In this document: positions 5,637-6,931 of the stretch, piece after piece | Layout: each line of letters opens with the position of its first letter | Position numbering within the stretch: the first letter of the stretch is position 1 | Made by a program: the position numbers and the translations under genes | Source of the DNA: JBHIDQ01 sp046760155 | GTDB lineage: Bacteria; Chloroflexota; Dehalococcoidia; Dehalococcoidales; RBG-16-60-22 | Length of the DNA: 6,931 nucleotides | NCBI GenBank assembly: GCA_046760155.1 | Contig: JBHIDQ010000077.1 | Coordinates: forward strand, 1 to 6,931 | Direction of reading: 5' to 3' | Notes under the pieces: generated by a model | Told to the model about the DNA's origin: nothing | Databases searched by the model: none | Seen by the model: only the letters and a program-made list of their open reading frames with translations

Positions 5637-6414
5637 CTAGGCCTGTCGACCACCAGAAGCAACTATGGTCTGCCCGGTAATATATCTAGAAGCATCAGAA
5701 GCTAAAAATAAAGCGGCATTAGCAATATCACTCGGCTCACCCCAATGCCCCAAAGGTATTCTGGCGGTCAACTGCTGAAAGGTCTCCGGGTCACCCCACA
5801 AAAACTTGTTCATTTCTGTCTTGATGGCGTGAGGCGCGATAGCATTAACGCGTATGTTGTACGGGGCCAATTCCGCAGCCCAGTACCTTGGTAAGCGTAA
5901 TAACGCCTGCTTTGGCAATACTGTAAGCCCCCTGGGAGGTAATCAACGTTGTCATGGCTGCCAGTGAAGATATATTAACAATATTACCCTTCTTCTGTTT
6001 CATCATCTTCTTGCCTACTGCCTGCGAACAGAGATAATAGCCCTTGAGATTGACATTAATAACTCTATCCCAGTCCTCTTCACTGTGTTCAATCAGTGGC
6101 AGCGGTATCACCATGCCAGCATTATTTACCAGTATATCTATAACGCCAAACTCATCGATAACCTTTTGCACTAAATTATCGACGCTCGCCTTCTGACTGA
6201 TGTCAACCGGGACAGCTAAAGAACGCCGACCAAGCCCACGAATTTCCTCAGCCACAGCTTCCATTAGTCCATCTTCCGTTACTACATCAGCCACAATTAC
6301 ATCAGCTCCAGCCTGAGCAAAAACCAAGGCAATAGCTCTACCTATCCCCCTCCTGCTCCCGCTAATAATAGCTATCCTACCTTCCAAGGAAAACCCGGGT
6401 ACATTTATATTCAA
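5637..6414 (-). pseudogene. Short-chain dehydrogenase/reductase (FabG-like), frameshifted
   Basis: Two overlapping frames together form one classical SDR, an NAD(P)-dependent oxidoreductase. The first (from 6414) has cofactor motif SGSRRGIG (18-25), NNAG (97-100), the NVNLKG helix (near 120), NISS (147-150) and catalytic Y164-x3-K168. It is in register to TKVL (175-178), then reads nonsense to a stop at 5845. The second frame resumes with AAELAPYNIRVNAIAPHAIKTEM and continues to a normal C-terminus, YITGQTIVASGGRQA, stopping at 5637. Removing one base from the CCC at 5879-5881 joins TKVL to AAELAP seamlessly and gives 258 residues, a standard length. The start is TTG with GGGAG 7 bases upstream; the next methionine would lose the cofactor motif. 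The usual Gly of the NAIAPG motif is His here. Either a recent inactivating mutation or a sequencing or assembly error fits; everything else in the gene looks intact. Confidence 0.88.
5879..5881 (-). other. Frameshift site in the SDR gene
   Basis: On the coding strand the sequence reads ...GTA CTG GGC TGC GGA..., while the family pattern requires ...GTA CTG GCT GCG GAA TTG... . One extra G in the GGG triplet (CCC on the plus strand) explains the break. The context has no known programmed +1 slippery codon or stop, so an indel is the simpler explanation. Confidence 0.75.
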
Positions 6415-6432
6415 TCTCGAACTCCCTGTTTT

Positions 6433-6454
6433 GTTTAGCCGAGTTTAACTAAAC
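6433..6454. promoter_or_regulatory. Operator-like inverted repeat over the SDR -10 region
   Basis: GTTTAG (6433-6438) and CTAAAC (6449-6454) form a perfect 6-bp inverted repeat with a 10-base centre. It covers the -10 hexamer and the predicted SDR start point, where a bound dimeric repressor would block transcription. No regulator gene is visible nearby. The site was identified by symmetry and position only. Confidence 0.4.
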
Positions 6455-6470
6455 CTACGATTCTTGTCAA
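6442..6470 (-). promoter_or_regulatory. Promoter of the SDR gene
   Basis: On the minus strand a perfect -35 TTGACA (6470-6465) is followed, after a 17-base spacer, by a -10-like TAAACT (6447-6442). The predicted start is near 6435, about 20 bases before the TTG codon at 6414. This leaves just enough leader for the GGGAG ribosome site. Confidence 0.65.
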
Positions 6471-6506
6471 GGCAGTTATTTCCTATTCGAAGGCTTGTAC
6501 TGGTTT

Positions 6507-6535
6507 TTGCAAACAGCGCCTCTTCTATGTATAAT
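6507..6535 (+). promoter_or_regulatory. Promoter of the zinc-ribbon gene
   Basis: TTGCAA (6507-6512), a 17-base spacer and a perfect TATAAT (6530-6535) form a strong sigma70-type promoter directed to the right. Transcription would begin near 6542, which gives a leader of roughly 107 bases before the ATG, long for a small gene. Confidence 0.7.
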
Positions 6536-6581
6536 TAAAGGGTAGTTTAAGTTTAGGGCATTACATACTTTTTTATATTAC

Positions 6582-6601
6582 CTCAAGTTTACTCAAGTAT
6601 T
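6582..6601 (+). repeat. Tandem 10-base imperfect repeat
   Basis: CTCAAGTTTA (6582-6591) is directly followed by CTCAAGTATT (6592-6601), 8 of 10 bases identical. The pair lies in the leader of the zinc-ribbon gene just before the inverted repeat. It is too short to assign a function. Confidence 0.35.
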
Positions 6602-6650
6602 GGATGACCCAGACTCTAACTAAAGTTCAGAAGAGAGGAGGTCATCCAAT
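6599..6650 (+). promoter_or_regulatory. Leader hairpin covering the start of the zinc-ribbon gene
   Basis: ATTGGATGACC (6599-6609) and GGTCATCCAAT (6640-6650) are perfect 11-base reverse complements. In the transcript they would pair and take up the last two Gs of the AGGAGG Shine-Dalgarno, its spacer, and the AU of the start codon. A second helix CTCT (6614-6617) with AGAG (6634-6637) would cover more of the ribosome site. No U-tract follows, so it is not a terminator. Translation control is the likely role; a DNA operator is the alternative. Confidence 0.6.
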
Positions 6651-6931
6651 GAGTTTTCAGGACAAGTCTCTCCAGTGTTCCGATTGTGGGGCTACCTTCA
6701 CTTTCAGTGCTGAGGAACAAGAGTTTTTCCAATCCAGAGGCTATACTAATGAGCCCAAGCGCTGCTACCCATGCCGCCAAGCAAGGAAGTCAGAGCGTTA
6801 CGGAAACAGCAACTATGGGTTCAGACGCCAGATGTTTCCTGTGACATGCGCCGAGTGTGGCAAGGACACCGAAGTACCCTTTGAACCTCGCGGTGATAAG
6901 CCAGTTTACTGTAGCGATTGCTACCGTAAAG
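6649..6931 (+). CDS. Zinc-ribbon protein with CxxC-x17-CxxC domain (partial, runs off the edge)
   Basis: The frame is open from ATG 6649 to the window end, showing 94 residues that begin MSFQDKSLQC. Two zinc-binding units are visible. The first is CSDC (10-13) with CYPC (39-42), in a context TFSAEEQEFFQSRGYTNEPKRC typical of the probable zinc-ribbon family (zf-trcl-like). The second is CAEC (67-70), exactly 17 residues, then CSDC, matching the CxxC-x17-CxxC family. The region between them is basic (RQARKSERYG), suggesting nucleic-acid or protein contact. An ideal AGGAGG sits 7 bases before the ATG. An in-frame ATG at 6604 would add 15 residues but has no ribosome site. These small proteins recur in Chloroflexota and other anaerobes; their role is unknown. 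The C-terminus is not seen. Confidence 0.88.
   Translation, partial: MSFQDKSLQCSDCGATFTFSAEEQEFFQSRGYTNEPKRCYPCRQARKSERYGNSNYGFRRQMFPVTCAECGKDTEVPFEPRGDKPVYCSDCYRK

Noticed and set aside
5879..5881. Programmed +1 frameshifting in the SDR
   Set aside because: There is no in-frame stop or rare codon at the shift and no recognised slippery motif, and SDR enzymes are not known to use recoding.
6604..6648. ATG at 6604 as the true start of the zinc-ribbon protein
   Set aside because: It is in frame but has no ribosome site, whereas ATG 6649 has an ideal AGGAGG 7 bases upstream and the MSFQDK-like beginning is usual for the family.

Overview
The window looks like a piece of a bacterial chromosome of moderate GC content, most plausibly from an uncultured Dehalococcoidia-type Chloroflexota. 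This placement is an inference. It rests on a short zinc-ribbon protein with a CxxC-x17-CxxC motif, a DUF1616-like membrane protein next to a geranylgeranyl-reductase-family flavoprotein, tRNAs without encoded CCA, and frequent TTG/GTG starts behind strong Shine-Dalgarno sites. No insertion sequence, CRISPR array, phage structural gene or integrase catalytic domain was seen.

Left part (1-2368, minus strand): a tRNA-Pro(GGG) is followed by a complete hydantoinase/oxoprolinase A subunit (HyuA). After it comes the first 17 codons of another gene, probably the partner B subunit, which leaves the window at base 1. Between the tRNA and hyuA are a small inverted repeat and a possible 21-codon upstream ORF.

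Middle part (2462-5024, plus strand): a good sigma70-type promoter, divergent from the tRNA-Pro promoter, precedes three closely spaced genes. They encode a three-helix DUF1616-like membrane protein, an FAD-dependent geranylgeranyl-reductase-family enzyme, and an unusual protein in which a recombinase-like SAM/core-binding domain is fused to a complete GreA transcript-cleavage factor. A tRNA-Ala(CGC) with its own extended -10 promoter follows.

Right part (5049-6931): on the minus strand, a short-chain dehydrogenase (SDR) broken by a single-base frameshift lies upstream of a GNAT acetyltransferase. Divergent from the SDR, on the plus strand, is a zinc-ribbon protein that runs off the right edge. 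The 234-base divergent region holds a well-formed promoter for each side. It also holds an operator-like inverted repeat over the SDR promoter and a perfect 11-bp inverted repeat that would pair the zinc-ribbon gene's start codon and part of its Shine-Dalgarno site.

The most interesting points are the hairpin that would sequester the zinc-ribbon start, the core-binding-domain/GreA fusion, and the frameshifted SDR. The three parts look like separate transcription units rather than one pathway, and no single new multi-gene system is evident.
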